A stretch of 15,254 nt of DNA from Nitrososphaerales archaeon TH5888 (GCA_014523595.1 JAATVN010000207.1:1-15254); one strand, 5' to 3'. Counted from the first letter of the stretch, positions 1 through 7,379 are shown. Notes: generated by a model from the sequence alone, not told the origin. Translations and numbers: made by a program.

Positions 1-1222
1 CCCGAATCATCTCAGATCCTGGTGTAACCTGAAGAGGAACCTTTACTTTCACTCCCTTCAATTTGGCTTGCACAGCTATATCAGATGCCCTTGACATATC
101 CTCATACGATGAATTTGTACAACTTCCAATTAATGCGACAGAAATCATGTCTAAATAACTATTCTTTTTGACATCGCTTGCCATTTTCGATATGGGTCTT
201 GCTAAGTCAGGTGTATGTGGACCGACTATATATGGTTCAAGGTTTGAAAGGTCTATCTCAATCAATTGATCAAAATAATCAAGAGCTTTTTCTCTATCTT
301 TTGTAATTTCTTCTTCTATCTCTCTGTCTAGTGTAAAAAAATCTCTGTGCTTGTTTGCTAGATCAGCTATTCCCTCGCGTCTTGTAGCGCGAAGATAGGT
401 TTCCATCTTTTCATCATAAGAGAATATTGAGCAAGTCGCACCAATTTCTGCTCCCATGTTAGTAATGGTCGCCTTTCCAGTACAGCTAATGGTCCCTGCT
501 CCAGGACCAAAATATTCTATTATGGCATTCGTTCCTCCATAAACTGTAAGTTTGGAGGCAACATAAAGGATAATGTCCTTTGGTGACGTCCATCCATTTA
601 GTTTTCCAGTCAGAAACACACCTATGCGTTTTGGGTATAAGAGCTCCCATGACATTCCTGACATCACTTCCGCTGCATCTAGACCACCCACACCTATTGC
701 AATCATCCCAAGCCCACCTGCATTAGGTGTATGTGAATCAGTCCCTATGAGCAAACCTCCTGGAAACGCATAATTTTCAAGGACGACTTGATGAATTATA
801 CCGGAACCAGGCTTCCAGAATCCAATTCCATATTTTCTTGAAGCCGATTCGAGAAATTTGTATACCTCATTATTTTCGTATAGAGCTAGCTTAGTATCTG
901 ATTCGCCACCAGTCCTTGCTTGAATTAGGTGATCGCAATGAACGGTCGTTGGAACAACTACTCTTTTCAGCCCTGATTGCATGAATTGTAATAGTGTCAT
1001 TTGACCTGTCACATCTTGCAGTGCAACTCTATCTGGATCGAGAAAGACGTAATCTAATCCTGATCTAATTTCTTTATTTATATCTGGATTATGAACATGG
1101 CCAACAAGAATTTTTTCTGATGCGGTGAGAGCCCTACCCAGGATCTTTTGATACTTGACAACATTGTCTCTTAGCCTTCCATAAGTTGTAGAAATAATGT
1201 CCAAAGAATCTCTTGTCTCCAT
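1..1222 (-). CDS. acnA: Aconitate hydratase (aconitase), N-terminal part, cut by window edge
   Basis: Aconitase isomerises citrate and isocitrate through cis-aconitate in the cytoplasmic citric acid cycle. I translated 407 codons from the ATG at 1222 down to the window edge, where the frame is still open. The full family length is about 750 residues, so roughly half is missing. Visible family motifs are VHCDHLI (about residues 94-100), GTDSHTPNAGGLG (160-172), ISCTGKATITNMGAEIGA (245-262) and IGSCTNSS (365-372). C368 in the last motif is the first ligand of the [4Fe-4S] cluster; the other two cysteines lie beyond the window. The motif wording matches the mitochondrial-type branch rather than 3-isopropylmalate dehydratase. 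A TATA-like box centred 25 nt upstream supports this start and a leaderless mRNA. It appears to be transcribed alone, with tRNA genes upstream. Identity is secure; the symbol is by family analogy. Confidence 0.95.
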   Translation of the reverse strand, partial: METRDSLDIISTTYGRLRDNVVKYQKILGRALTASEKILVGHVHNPDINKEIRSGLDYVFLDPDRVALQDVTGQMTLLQFMQSGLKRVVVPTTVHCDHLIQARTGGESDTKLALYENNEVYKFLESASRKYGIGFWKPGSGIIHQVVLENYAFPGGLLIGTDSHTPNAGGLGMIAIGVGGLDAAEVMSGMSWELLYPKRIGVFLTGKLNGWTSPKDIILYVASKLTVYGGTNAIIEYFGPGAGTISCTGKATITNMGAEIGATCSIFSYDEKMETYLRATRREGIADLANKHRDFFTLDREIEEEITKDREKALDYFDQLIEIDLSNLEPYIVGPHTPDLARPISKMASDVKKNSYLDMISVALIGSCTNSSYEDMSRASDIAVQAKLKGVKVKVPLQVTPGSEMIR

Positions 1223-1243
1223 AGGTTAGTGGTACTTTTTTTC

Positions 1244-1251
1244 ATATTTAA
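1244..1251 (-). promoter_or_regulatory. TATA-like box of aconitase gene
   Basis: The minus strand reads TTAAATAT here. Its centre is about 25 nt upstream of the aconitase ATG at 1222, where an archaeal TATA box should lie for a leaderless transcript. No Shine-Dalgarno sequence is seen between the two. Confidence 0.55.
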
Positions 1252-1544
1252 TTATTCATAATTTCCATTTCGCATTTGTAGTGCTAGAAAGAAAAAGATT
1301 TGCAAACTTAGTTCTGCGCGTTAGAATCAGAGTTCGAATATATTATGTAATTATCTTACTTTGCAATTGGTTATCAATAATTATCGTTAATAAAAACGTA
1401 GGCATGTTCTTTTTATAGATATCAATAAGATCTTGGTTGTTCAAATAACTATAGTCGATTTCCTGAAAATGAATTGGCAAATTCAATTTAATAGCAAAAT
1501 AAATCTACTCTTTATGAATGCTAATGAAAACATAAGTACATGAA
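1252..1544. other. Non-coding spacer between aconitase promoter and tRNA-Leu
   Basis: This AT-rich stretch has no credible ORF on either strand. It holds only short weak inverted repeats and no recognisable structured RNA, terminator, mobile-element end or repeat array. A fragment at about 1329-1337 resembles a tRNA T-loop core but has no matching arm and no acceptor. Confidence 0.5.
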
Positions 1545-1662
1545 TGCGGGAGGTGGGATTCGAACCCACGAACCCCTAAAGGACAGGATCCCCAATTTAT
1601 AAGATCTTAAGTCCTGCGTTTCCAAATTTTTTTATTATTTGGCCAGGCTCTACAACCCCCGC
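1545..1662 (-). tRNA. tRNA-Leu (anticodon UAA) with anticodon intron and D-arm insertion
   Basis: Read on minus, the acceptor strands GCGGGGG and CTCCCGC pair over 7 bp with one G-U, followed by discriminator A. The T arm GTGGG-TTCGAAT-CCCAC is perfect. The anticodon stem CAGGA/TCCTG brackets loop CTTAAG plus A, giving anticodon UAA. A 14-nt variable region with a short CCT/GGG stem fits a class II leucine tRNA. The gene is 118 nt long, whereas a mature tRNA-Leu should be about 85. Sixteen extra bases are an intron at the canonical 37/38 site. About 17 more lie in the D arm, where CCAAAT and ATTTGG form a hairpin around an A-rich loop (1622-1642). Removing them does not restore a clean D stem, since G10 and T11 can pair but A12 meets A. 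This part is either a second intron at a non-canonical site or a degenerate D arm. A TATA-like box lies upstream. No CCA is encoded. Confidence 0.85.
1590..1605 (-). other. Predicted tRNA-Leu intron at position 37/38
   Basis: A 16-nt segment, ATCTTATAAATTGGGG on minus, interrupts the anticodon loop after G37. Removing it restores a 7-base loop CTTAAGA on the CAGGA/TCCTG stem. The boundary can shift by one base because A occurs at both junctions. Loop bases 32-35 can pair with TGGG of the intron, partly through G-U, approximating the central helix of a bulge-helix-bulge motif cut by archaeal tRNA splicing endonuclease. Confidence 0.65.
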
Positions 1663-1679
1663 ATGAACCAATCAGATTT

Positions 1680-1687
1680 GATAAATA
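1680..1687 (-). promoter_or_regulatory. TATA-like box of tRNA-Leu
   Basis: Minus-strand TATTTATC is centred about 22 nt upstream of the tRNA 5' end, a suitable place for an archaeal TATA box. It suggests that the odd tRNA gene is still transcribed. Confidence 0.4.
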
Positions 1688-1774
1688 GATGGTAATTAAA
1701 CGTTATAGATAGTATACTTGCGATTAGATATCTTAATGAAACCCTAGTTTTGTTGTATGTCTTGATTTCAAAGT

Positions 1775-1848
1775 GCCTTGGTAGCTCAGCCTGGTAGAGC
1801 GTTGCCTTGGTAAGGCAAAGGTCCCGGGTCCAAATCCCGGCCAAGGCT
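1775..1848 (+). tRNA. tRNA-Thr (anticodon GGU)
   Basis: A complete 74-nt cloverleaf: acceptor GCCTTGG/CCAAGGC, D stem GCTC/GAGC with loop AGCCTGGTA, anticodon stem TTGCC/GGCAA with loop TTGGTAA (anticodon GGT), T stem CCGGG/CCCGG, and discriminator T, as usual for archaeal tRNA-Thr. No intron is present. The T loop reads TCCAAAT instead of the near-universal TTC start, so position 55, normally pseudouridine, is C. All stems are perfectly paired, so the gene does not look decayed. It runs opposite to the neighbouring tRNA-Leu with about 112 nt between them. I saw no convincing TATA box at the expected distance and no CCA is encoded. Confidence 0.93.
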
Positions 1849-1986
1849 TCAATATTCCATTAATACCGTAATTTCACAAATCCCATTGCTCACTCATAAT
1901 TTAATATTTGTGACGAGAAATCCTAAGATAGTTTCTTGACCAACTAGACACATGTACTTATGAATCTGACTCTAATTAGTAAACTG

Positions 1987-3804
1987 TTAGTTTTCTTGCT
2001 TATGTGAATGCAGGGCCCTTAATTTTTCATGTAATTGATCGATTGATAATGTGAGTCCAATTTCTTTTGCATATGGTTGTCCTTTTGCAAATGCCTTTGC
2101 AATATTACTAACAAATTCCATACTTATTTTTGGAGGTAAGGGTGCCTCAAATGGATCTACATGAGCATCTACTATAACAGGTACATTGTCTTCCCTCATA
2201 GCTTCATGAATGACTGGTTCTACATCTTTTATTTTTGATATTGAAAATCCTTTCCCACCACAGGCTTCCGCAATTTTGACAAAATCTATTTGTGAAAATT
2301 CTATCCCGTATTCTGGGTTTCCGAGAAAAGCCATTTGTTCCCATCTTATCATTCCCAAGATTTTGTTATTCAATATTATCACTTTAATAGGGAGATTATA
2401 TTGAACTGCTGTTGCGAATTCACTCATTAGCATTGTGAATCCTCCATCTCCGACGAATGCAACACTTTGTCTGTCTGGATATGCAATCTTGGCTGCTATA
2501 GCATATGGTACTGCACATCCCATAGTCGCGAGAGATCCAGATCCTGAAAATTTCATACCATTTTTTAGCTTTAAGAATCTAGCAGCCCAACATGTATTGA
2601 TTCCACTATCAACTGATATTATCGCGTTATCGTCTAATTCGTTTGATACTGCACCAGCGACAACTTGAGGTTTTATGGGTTCATCTACTCGACTACTCTG
2701 TTCATTTAATATATCATTCCATTTCTTCATAGCCTCTTGTTTTGATTTTAGAAATTCTGCACTTGTATCGTTGTCTCTCCTATCTGTCCTTCTGTCATGG
2801 AGTAACGGAATAAGATCCAATAACACTTGTTTGGAATCGCCTATTAGGCCAATTTTGATTGGATATCTTAATCCAATCTTTTCGGGTTTAATGTCAATTT
2901 GAATACCCGTAGCCTGTCCTGGCCTTGGAAGATATTCTATGTATGGAAAAGATGTTCCTACCATGAATAACGTATCACTTTCAGCCATAGCATCGCTTGA
3001 AGGCTCTGTTCCCAAGAAACCAATTCCGCCCAAGCTGTGAGGATGATCGTCGGGAACAACGGCTTTCCCTAACATTGCCTTTATGATGGGGGCGTTTAGC
3101 TTCTGTGCTACATCTATTACTTCTTCAGAGGCATTCAATGCACCTTGACCAACTAGGATCACAATTTTTTTCCCATTGTTCAAAATTTCTGCAGTTTTTT
3201 CAATTAATTTTTTATCAGCTGATGTAGGTGTTACAAAGATATCGGAAGTATGGCCTGGAACTTTGTGTCTTGAATAATGTCCCTCCAACTTTTGTTCCTG
3301 TACATCATTAGGTATGTTAAGATGACTAACCCCTTTACGAACATATGCAGTTCTACATGCTATGTCTACAGCCATTTCTGCTTGTCGCGGTGACCCTATC
3401 ATACTGTTATAAACTGAAACATCAGAAAAGAGATTCATCAAGTTTACATCCTGTTGAAAACTTGAATTCATCAAATCAGTAGATGTTCCTCCTGTAATAA
3501 CAATTACCGGTGTGTTATCCGCCTTAGCATCATACAATCCGTTCAAAAGATGGATTGCCCCTGGACCTGCTATTGACGTGCATACGCCAAGTTTTCCAGT
3601 ATACTTTGCATATCCACATGCCATCAAGGCAGCAGATTCCTCATGTCTTACTAGGACGAATTTTATTTTATCTTTCCTTACTCTTAGGGCTTCTATGAAT
3701 CCATTAATGCTGTCCCCAGGTATGCCAAAAACAACATCAACCCCCCAATCAATGAGTGCCTCCGCCACAATATCTCCAGTTTTTAGATCCTCGTATTCAC
3801 TCAT
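1987..3804 (-). CDS. ThDP-dependent enzyme, pyruvate oxidase / acetolactate synthase-like
   Basis: A 605-residue protein with the three-domain layout of pyruvate oxidase, acetolactate synthase and related thiamine-diphosphate enzymes. The pyrimidine-binding domain comes first, with FGIPGDSINGF (26-36) and RHEES, whose E55 is the expected catalytic glutamate. A central Rossmann-like domain follows (about 190-340). The C-terminal domain binds ThDP and Mg through GDGG (452-455) and NN (479-480). The overall wording is nearest to PoxB-type pyruvate oxidase (pyruvate to acetate or acetyl phosphate), but flavin and quinone use cannot be read from sequence, and another 2-keto acid is possible. The frame extends 38 codons further up to an ATG at 3918. 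I chose the ATG at 3804 because the family core starts there and a TATA-like box lies 27 nt upstream, inside the would-be extension. It is divergent from the pentose phosphate operon and shares the intergenic promoter region. Confidence 0.88.
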   Translation of the reverse strand: MSEYEDLKTGDIVAEALIDWGVDVVFGIPGDSINGFIEALRVRKDKIKFVLVRHEESAALMACGYAKYTGKLGVCTSIAGPGAIHLLNGLYDAKADNTPVIVITGGTSTDLMNSSFQQDVNLMNLFSDVSVYNSMIGSPRQAEMAVDIACRTAYVRKGVSHLNIPNDVQEQKLEGHYSRHKVPGHTSDIFVTPTSADKKLIEKTAEILNNGKKIVILVGQGALNASEEVIDVAQKLNAPIIKAMLGKAVVPDDHPHSLGGIGFLGTEPSSDAMAESDTLFMVGTSFPYIEYLPRPGQATGIQIDIKPEKIGLRYPIKIGLIGDSKQVLLDLIPLLHDRRTDRRDNDTSAEFLKSKQEAMKKWNDILNEQSSRVDEPIKPQVVAGAVSNELDDNAIISVDSGINTCWAARFLKLKNGMKFSGSGSLATMGCAVPYAIAAKIAYPDRQSVAFVGDGGFTMLMSEFATAVQYNLPIKVIILNNKILGMIRWEQMAFLGNPEYGIEFSQIDFVKIAEACGGKGFSISKIKDVEPVIHEAMREDNVPVIVDAHVDPFEAPLPPKISMEFVSNIAKAFAKGQPYAKEIGLTLSIDQLHEKLRALHSHKQEN

Positions 3805-3826
3805 ATGGTAATATTGGTTTTTATTT

Positions 3827-3835
3827 CTAATAAAT
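3827..3835 (-). promoter_or_regulatory. TATA-like box of the ThDP enzyme gene
   Basis: Minus-strand ATTTATTAG is centred 27 nt upstream of the ATG at 3804, as expected for a leaderless archaeal mRNA. It is the main reason to reject the longer ORF starting at 3918. Confidence 0.5.
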
Positions 3836-4017
3836 CTAAGTTCATCAAGTATTCCAAGTGATTTAGCCACTACTTGAATTATCTTGATACTGCCTTTCTT
3901 GGTTGTGCATTTTGTCAAAAATTACATAATGAACTCCTGGGAGTTTCATCAAGTTGAATAGAATGAGTCTAAAAATCTCAAAGTCATAATTCCATATGTT
4001 TTTATCGTACATTCTGA

Positions 4018-4032
4018 TTAAAACATATATCC
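4018..4032 (+). promoter_or_regulatory. Candidate TATA element of the transketolase operon
   Basis: TTAAAACATATATCC lies 38-52 nt upstream of the ATG at 4070. If used, it would leave a leader of about 20 nt, unlike the leaderless arrangement of the other first genes here. The 265-bp region from 3805 to 4069 carries promoters for both divergent genes, and no other element is clear in it. Confidence 0.35.
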
Positions 4033-4069
4033 AATGATGGTGGTCTTTGGTTCTATTTGGGGTATCTAA

Positions 4070-5710
4070 ATGGCTCTGAAAATGAGATATCTTGAGCTCA
4101 ATCGCAAAGTACGAGATGTGAGGATGCTGGCTATTCAAGGCATAGCAGAAGCAGGTTCGGGACATCCAGGAGCATCTTTCTCAGCGGCTGAGATAATGGG
4201 TGTCCTTTATTTTCATAAAATGAAACATAAACCAAGTGATCCTTTATGGGAAGGAAGGGATTATTTTGTCAATTCTAAAGCACACTCTGCGCCAGGATTT
4301 TATGCGGCTTTAGCTACTGCCGGATATATAGATACAAAGGAGATAAAAACACTCAGAAAGCTTGGTTCACGACTCCAAGGACATCCAGTCATGTATTCAG
4401 AACGCCAGAAAAATCACAGTTTCCCAGGGATAGAATATTCAGGTGGATCTGAGGGAATAGGCTTGTCCGTCTCAATTGGAATTGCACTTGCAAAAAAGAG
4501 AGATGGACAAAAAAATAGGGTCTATACTTTGATTGGAGATGGAGAATCAAACGAAGGACAAATATGGGAAGCAGCCATGGCAGCCTCAAAATTCAAATTA
4601 GACAACTTGGTAGCTATCCTAGACAGGAACAAGATCCAGCAAGATGGATTTACAGAAGAGATTATGCCTCTGGATCCTGTTAGAGACAAATGGGCTGCAT
4701 TCAATTGGAATGTAGTAGAGGTAAATGGGCATAAGATTGAGCAGATAATAGACGCCCTGAGCAGAGTTGAAAAAGTAGAAGATAAACCATCAATAATCAT
4801 TGCAAATACTACCAAGGGGAAAGGGATTAAGCATATGGCTAATAATCCACAATGGCACGGCAAAGCTCCTCCAAAAAAACACGTTCCAATTTTGCTAGAA
4901 GAGCTTCAAAGCGAGATTTTGATTGCACCTTCAATTATTGCAGGTGAACCCGAGAATTATGAAGAAAAGGTAAGAAGAGCAGAGCGAGCAGGTGCAGATC
5001 TTATTCATTTGGATATTATGGACGGCAAGTTTGTACCGACAACTTCATTTTTTGCCGACACTATTAAACATCTGAGAAAAATCTCAAGTATTCCTTTTGA
5101 TGCTCATTTGATGATTGAAAAGCCAATCAATCATGTAAAAGAATACATAGATGCAGGATGTGATATTATTACAGTTCATGTTGAGGCTTGCAATGAATCA
5201 GAGTTCGTCAAAATTAACAAAATGCTACTAAAAGCTGGAATCAGTCCTGGTATCGCTATTAATCCGGGGACTAAATTTCCGTCTTGGATAATTGAACACC
5301 TTGATAACATAGATGTTATGATAATCATGTCAGTGAATCCAGGTTTTGCTGGTCAGAAATTTATTCCCGAAGCATTGGATAAAATGGCCGAAGTAGTCAA
5401 GACTCTGAAAAGTAACAACTATAAGGGATTTATTGAAGCTGATGGAGGTATTGATGCAACAACCCTTCAGCAAGTTTTTGATGCAGGGGCGAGAATTATG
5501 GTAGCCGGTAATGCAGTATACGGCTCACCAGATATCAACTCGAATATTATCCAGCTGAGGCATAAAGCCAATGTTGCAATTGAAACAAAATTATTGGAAT
5601 TGGCGACAATAAATGACATGAGATCTGATTGGATTAAATCTCGTAAAAATATGCTTATACCTTTGGCAAAGGAACTTAGCATTGAGGAGGATCTCCATGC
5701 AATTAAGTGA
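4070..5710 (+). CDS. Transketolase N-terminal subunit fused to ribulose-phosphate 3-epimerase
   Basis: A 546-residue bifunctional protein. Residues 1 to about 280 are the ThDP-binding half of transketolase, with GSGHPG (29-34), the ThDP/Mg motif GDGESNEG (156-163) and the terminal QWHGKAPP block (261-268). From about 282 to 500 it is a complete ribulose-phosphate 3-epimerase (ribulose 5-phosphate to xylulose 5-phosphate). It has APSIIAG (285-291), HLDIMDGKFVP (313-323), DAHLMIEKP (344-352), MSVNPGFAGQKF (420-431) and EADGGI (456-461). The four metal ligands expected from characterised epimerases (H313, D315, H346, D458) are all present, so both parts look functional. About 45 residues of helical tail follow. 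There is no stop or frameshift at the junction. The next gene supplies the missing transketolase half, so the protein must assemble with it. The fusion could pass xylulose 5-phosphate directly from epimerase to transketolase. In-frame Met5 (4082) is an alternative start. Confidence 0.93.
   Translation: MALKMRYLELNRKVRDVRMLAIQGIAEAGSGHPGASFSAAEIMGVLYFHKMKHKPSDPLWEGRDYFVNSKAHSAPGFYAALATAGYIDTKEIKTLRKLGSRLQGHPVMYSERQKNHSFPGIEYSGGSEGIGLSVSIGIALAKKRDGQKNRVYTLIGDGESNEGQIWEAAMAASKFKLDNLVAILDRNKIQQDGFTEEIMPLDPVRDKWAAFNWNVVEVNGHKIEQIIDALSRVEKVEDKPSIIIANTTKGKGIKHMANNPQWHGKAPPKKHVPILLEELQSEILIAPSIIAGEPENYEEKVRRAERAGADLIHLDIMDGKFVPTTSFFADTIKHLRKISSIPFDAHLMIEKPINHVKEYIDAGCDIITVHVEACNESEFVKINKMLLKAGISPGIAINPGTKFPSWIIEHLDNIDVMIIMSVNPGFAGQKFIPEALDKMAEVVKTLKSNNYKGFIEADGGIDATTLQQVFDAGARIMVAGNAVYGSPDINSNIIQLRHKANVAIETKLLELATINDMRSDWIKSRKNMLIPLAKELSIEEDLHAIK
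5684..5690 (+). promoter_or_regulatory. Shine-Dalgarno of transketolase C-terminal subunit
   Basis: GAGGAGG sits 6 nt before the ATG at 5697, inside the end of the preceding coding sequence. It selects that ATG over an upstream in-frame TTG at 5682, which overlaps the ribosome binding site itself. Confidence 0.75.
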
Positions 5711-6671
5711 CAAGAACATTATTTCTGATATGAGAACCGCATACGGAAAAACATTAGTCGAACTAGGATCAAAAGATCCTAACATTGTTTGTGTCGGAGC
5801 AGATACCACTGATTCACTCAAAACAAAGCTCTTTGGTGACAAATTCCCCAATAGGTTATACAATGTTGGGATTGCAGAAGCAAATCTTGTTTCAATTGCT
5901 GCTGGATTGGCAATTGCAGGTAAAGTGGTTTTTGCCAGTACCTATGCTGCATTCTTACCAGGCAGATGTCTTGATCAAATTAGAAATACTATTTGTTATC
6001 CGTTTCTTAACGTAAAGTTAGTAGTATCACACGCTGGGCTTACCGTCGGTCCTGATGGTGCCTCTCATCAACAGATTGAGGATATCTCTACAATGAGAAC
6101 AATTCCAAATATGAGAGTGCTTGTTCCTTCAGATTCTATAGCTGTAAAAAATTTAATTCCACTTCTAAGTTATACTCCAGGACCCTTTTTTATGCGCCTA
6201 GCGCGTCCTTCAAATTCCAATATTTATGAAGATAATTTTGAACAATTCGATATTGGTAAGTGTAACGTTATTAGAGATGGTTCCGACATAACACTGATTG
6301 CATGCGGTCTTATGGTTTCAAAAGCTATCGATGCAGCACAAACACTTGAAAAAGAATATGCTGTCTCATGTAGAGTGATAGATATGTACTCCATCAAACC
6401 AATCGATGTTGATCTTGTATATCATGCAGCAGTAGATACTGGTGCAATTGTTACTATTGAAGAGCATAGTATCATAGGAGGGCTAGGAAGCGCTGTCTGC
6501 GAAGTGACGGCAGAAAATCATCCTGTTCCTGTAAACAGGATGGGTATAGGAGATATTTTTGGCGAGTCAGCTAGAGAAACTGAAATAGAATCACTCCTAA
6601 GCAAATATGGCTTGAGTTCGGATCATATTATAGAATCTGTTCTTAAATCTAGGAAACGAATAAAAAAATGA
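5697..6671 (+). CDS. Transketolase, C-terminal subunit
   Basis: A 324-residue second half of a split transketolase, which exchanges two-carbon units between ketose and aldose phosphates. The pyrimidine-binding domain (about 8-170) contains NVGIAEANLVSIAAG (56-70), whose E61 is the catalytic glutamate that activates ThDP. It also has SHAGLTVGPDGASHQ (111-125), with conserved phosphate- and ThDP-site residues. The C-terminal transketolase domain spans about 185-310. The start is set by a strong Shine-Dalgarno sequence, and the gene overlaps the fusion gene by 14 nt in another frame, so translation is probably coupled. The stop overlaps the next ATG in an ATGA junction. With the N-terminal half in the previous gene, an alpha2beta2 enzyme is expected. 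Split transketolase is usual in archaea; related DXP synthase or pyruvate dehydrogenase E1-beta is less likely given the partner. Confidence 0.93.
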   Translation: MQLSDKNIISDMRTAYGKTLVELGSKDPNIVCVGADTTDSLKTKLFGDKFPNRLYNVGIAEANLVSIAAGLAIAGKVVFASTYAAFLPGRCLDQIRNTICYPFLNVKLVVSHAGLTVGPDGASHQQIEDISTMRTIPNMRVLVPSDSIAVKNLIPLLSYTPGPFFMRLARPSNSNIYEDNFEQFDIGKCNVIRDGSDITLIACGLMVSKAIDAAQTLEKEYAVSCRVIDMYSIKPIDVDLVYHAAVDTGAIVTIEEHSIIGGLGSAVCEVTAENHPVPVNRMGIGDIFGESARETEIESLLSKYGLSSDHIIESVLKSRKRIKK

Positions 6672-7330
6672 AAATTTTTCTTGATACTGCAAGTATTGAA
6701 TCTATAAAGAAATTTGTCGATATGGGTGTGGTAGATGGGATTACAACTAACCCTACACTCATTTCTAGAGAAAAAGGACACCCTGAAGACGTAATGCGAG
6801 AGATAGTAAAAATTGTAAAAGGTCCTGTAAATTTGGAAGTTATAGGAACAAAAACTCAGGAAATGGTTGAGGAGGGATTGCGTTTAAAAAAATTTGGCGA
6901 AAACGTTATTGTGAAGGTTCCCATGACCATGGATGGGTTAAAGGCAGTAAGAAAACTTGGCGAGAATAAGATCAAGACAAATGTAACTTTGATCTTTTCA
7001 TCAAATCAAGCATTGCTGGCTGCAAAGGCTGGGGCATCATATGTTAGTCCTTTTATAGGAAGATTGGATGATGCTGGTCAAGAAGGAATGACAGTAATTA
7101 AGGAAATAGTTCAGATCTTTGGCAATTATTGCTATCAATCTGAAGTTTTGGTTGCTAGTGTGAGACACCCCATTCACGTTATTGAGGCTGGCAAGTTGGG
7201 CGCACACATTGTAACTCTCCCACCTGATATTTTGGGTAAAATGCTAACACATCCTCTTACTGATAAGGGCTTATCTCTTTTTCTTTCAGATTGGGAAAAA
7301 GTTAAGAAAGAACACAAGTACACGATATAA
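6668..7330 (+). CDS. tal: Transaldolase, TalC/MipB (small) type
   Basis: A 220-residue small transaldolase, the usual size for the TalC/fructose-6-phosphate aldolase family. It transfers dihydroxyacetone between sugar phosphates. D6 (FLDTAS) and N28 (TTNPT) are conserved active-site residues, and K83 in IVKVPM is the Schiff-base lysine. Two positions favour transaldolase over fructose-6-phosphate aldolase: E57 in NLEVIG, where the aldolase has Gln, and F129 in SPFIGRLDD, where the aldolase has Tyr. The C-terminal block with ASVRHP and LTHPLTDKG matches bacterial transaldolases of this class closely. It is the last gene of the operon, joined by a 4-nt overlap, and completes the non-oxidative pentose phosphate set. 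The ATG is fixed by the overlap and the conserved N-terminus. Confidence 0.93.
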   Translation: MKIFLDTASIESIKKFVDMGVVDGITTNPTLISREKGHPEDVMREIVKIVKGPVNLEVIGTKTQEMVEEGLRLKKFGENVIVKVPMTMDGLKAVRKLGENKIKTNVTLIFSSNQALLAAKAGASYVSPFIGRLDDAGQEGMTVIKEIVQIFGNYCYQSEVLVASVRHPIHVIEAGKLGAHIVTLPPDILGKMLTHPLTDKGLSLFLSDWEKVKKEHKYTI

Positions 7331-7332
7331 AT

Positions 7333-7355
7333 TTAGTTCTCGGGATTAGAACTAA
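7333..7355. terminator. Perfect inverted repeat between convergent operons, candidate bidirectional terminator
   Basis: TTAGTTCT and AGAACTAA form an 8-bp perfect stem around a 7-nt loop, 2 nt after the transaldolase stop and 24 nt before the 3' end of the convergent VWA gene. No U-run follows on plus. Archaea often terminate on U-tracts rather than hairpins, so it may be an mRNA 3'-end or processing element instead. A second short repeat, TCGTG-A-CACGA, is at 7364-7374. Confidence 0.45.
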
Positions 7356-7379
7356 TAGGAAAATCGTGACACGAGCTTC

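Noticed and set aside
1320..1345. GAGTTCGAATA fragment as a remnant tRNA or attachment site
   Set aside because: There is no paired T stem, no acceptor and no direct repeat partner near the tRNA genes.
1650..1844. 64-aa minus-strand ORF spanning both tRNA genes
   Set aside because: Its N-terminal residues are simply the reverse complement of tRNA-Thr, a common false ORF.
3512..3811. 99-aa plus-strand ORF antisense to the ThDP enzyme
   Set aside because: A shadow of the conserved pyrimidine-binding domain on the other strand.
3805..3918. 38-codon N-terminal extension of the ThDP enzyme from an upstream ATG
   Set aside because: The family core starts at the ATG at 3804, and a TATA-like box for that start lies inside the extension. 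The extra residues match nothing I recognise.
3863..4165. 100-aa minus-strand ORF over the transketolase start
   Set aside because: It overlaps the conserved transketolase N-terminus and the divergent promoter, with no recognisable domain or promoter of its own.
5682..5696. TTG start for the transketolase C-terminal subunit
   Set aside because: This TTG is part of the Shine-Dalgarno region; the ATG at 5697 has ideal spacing.
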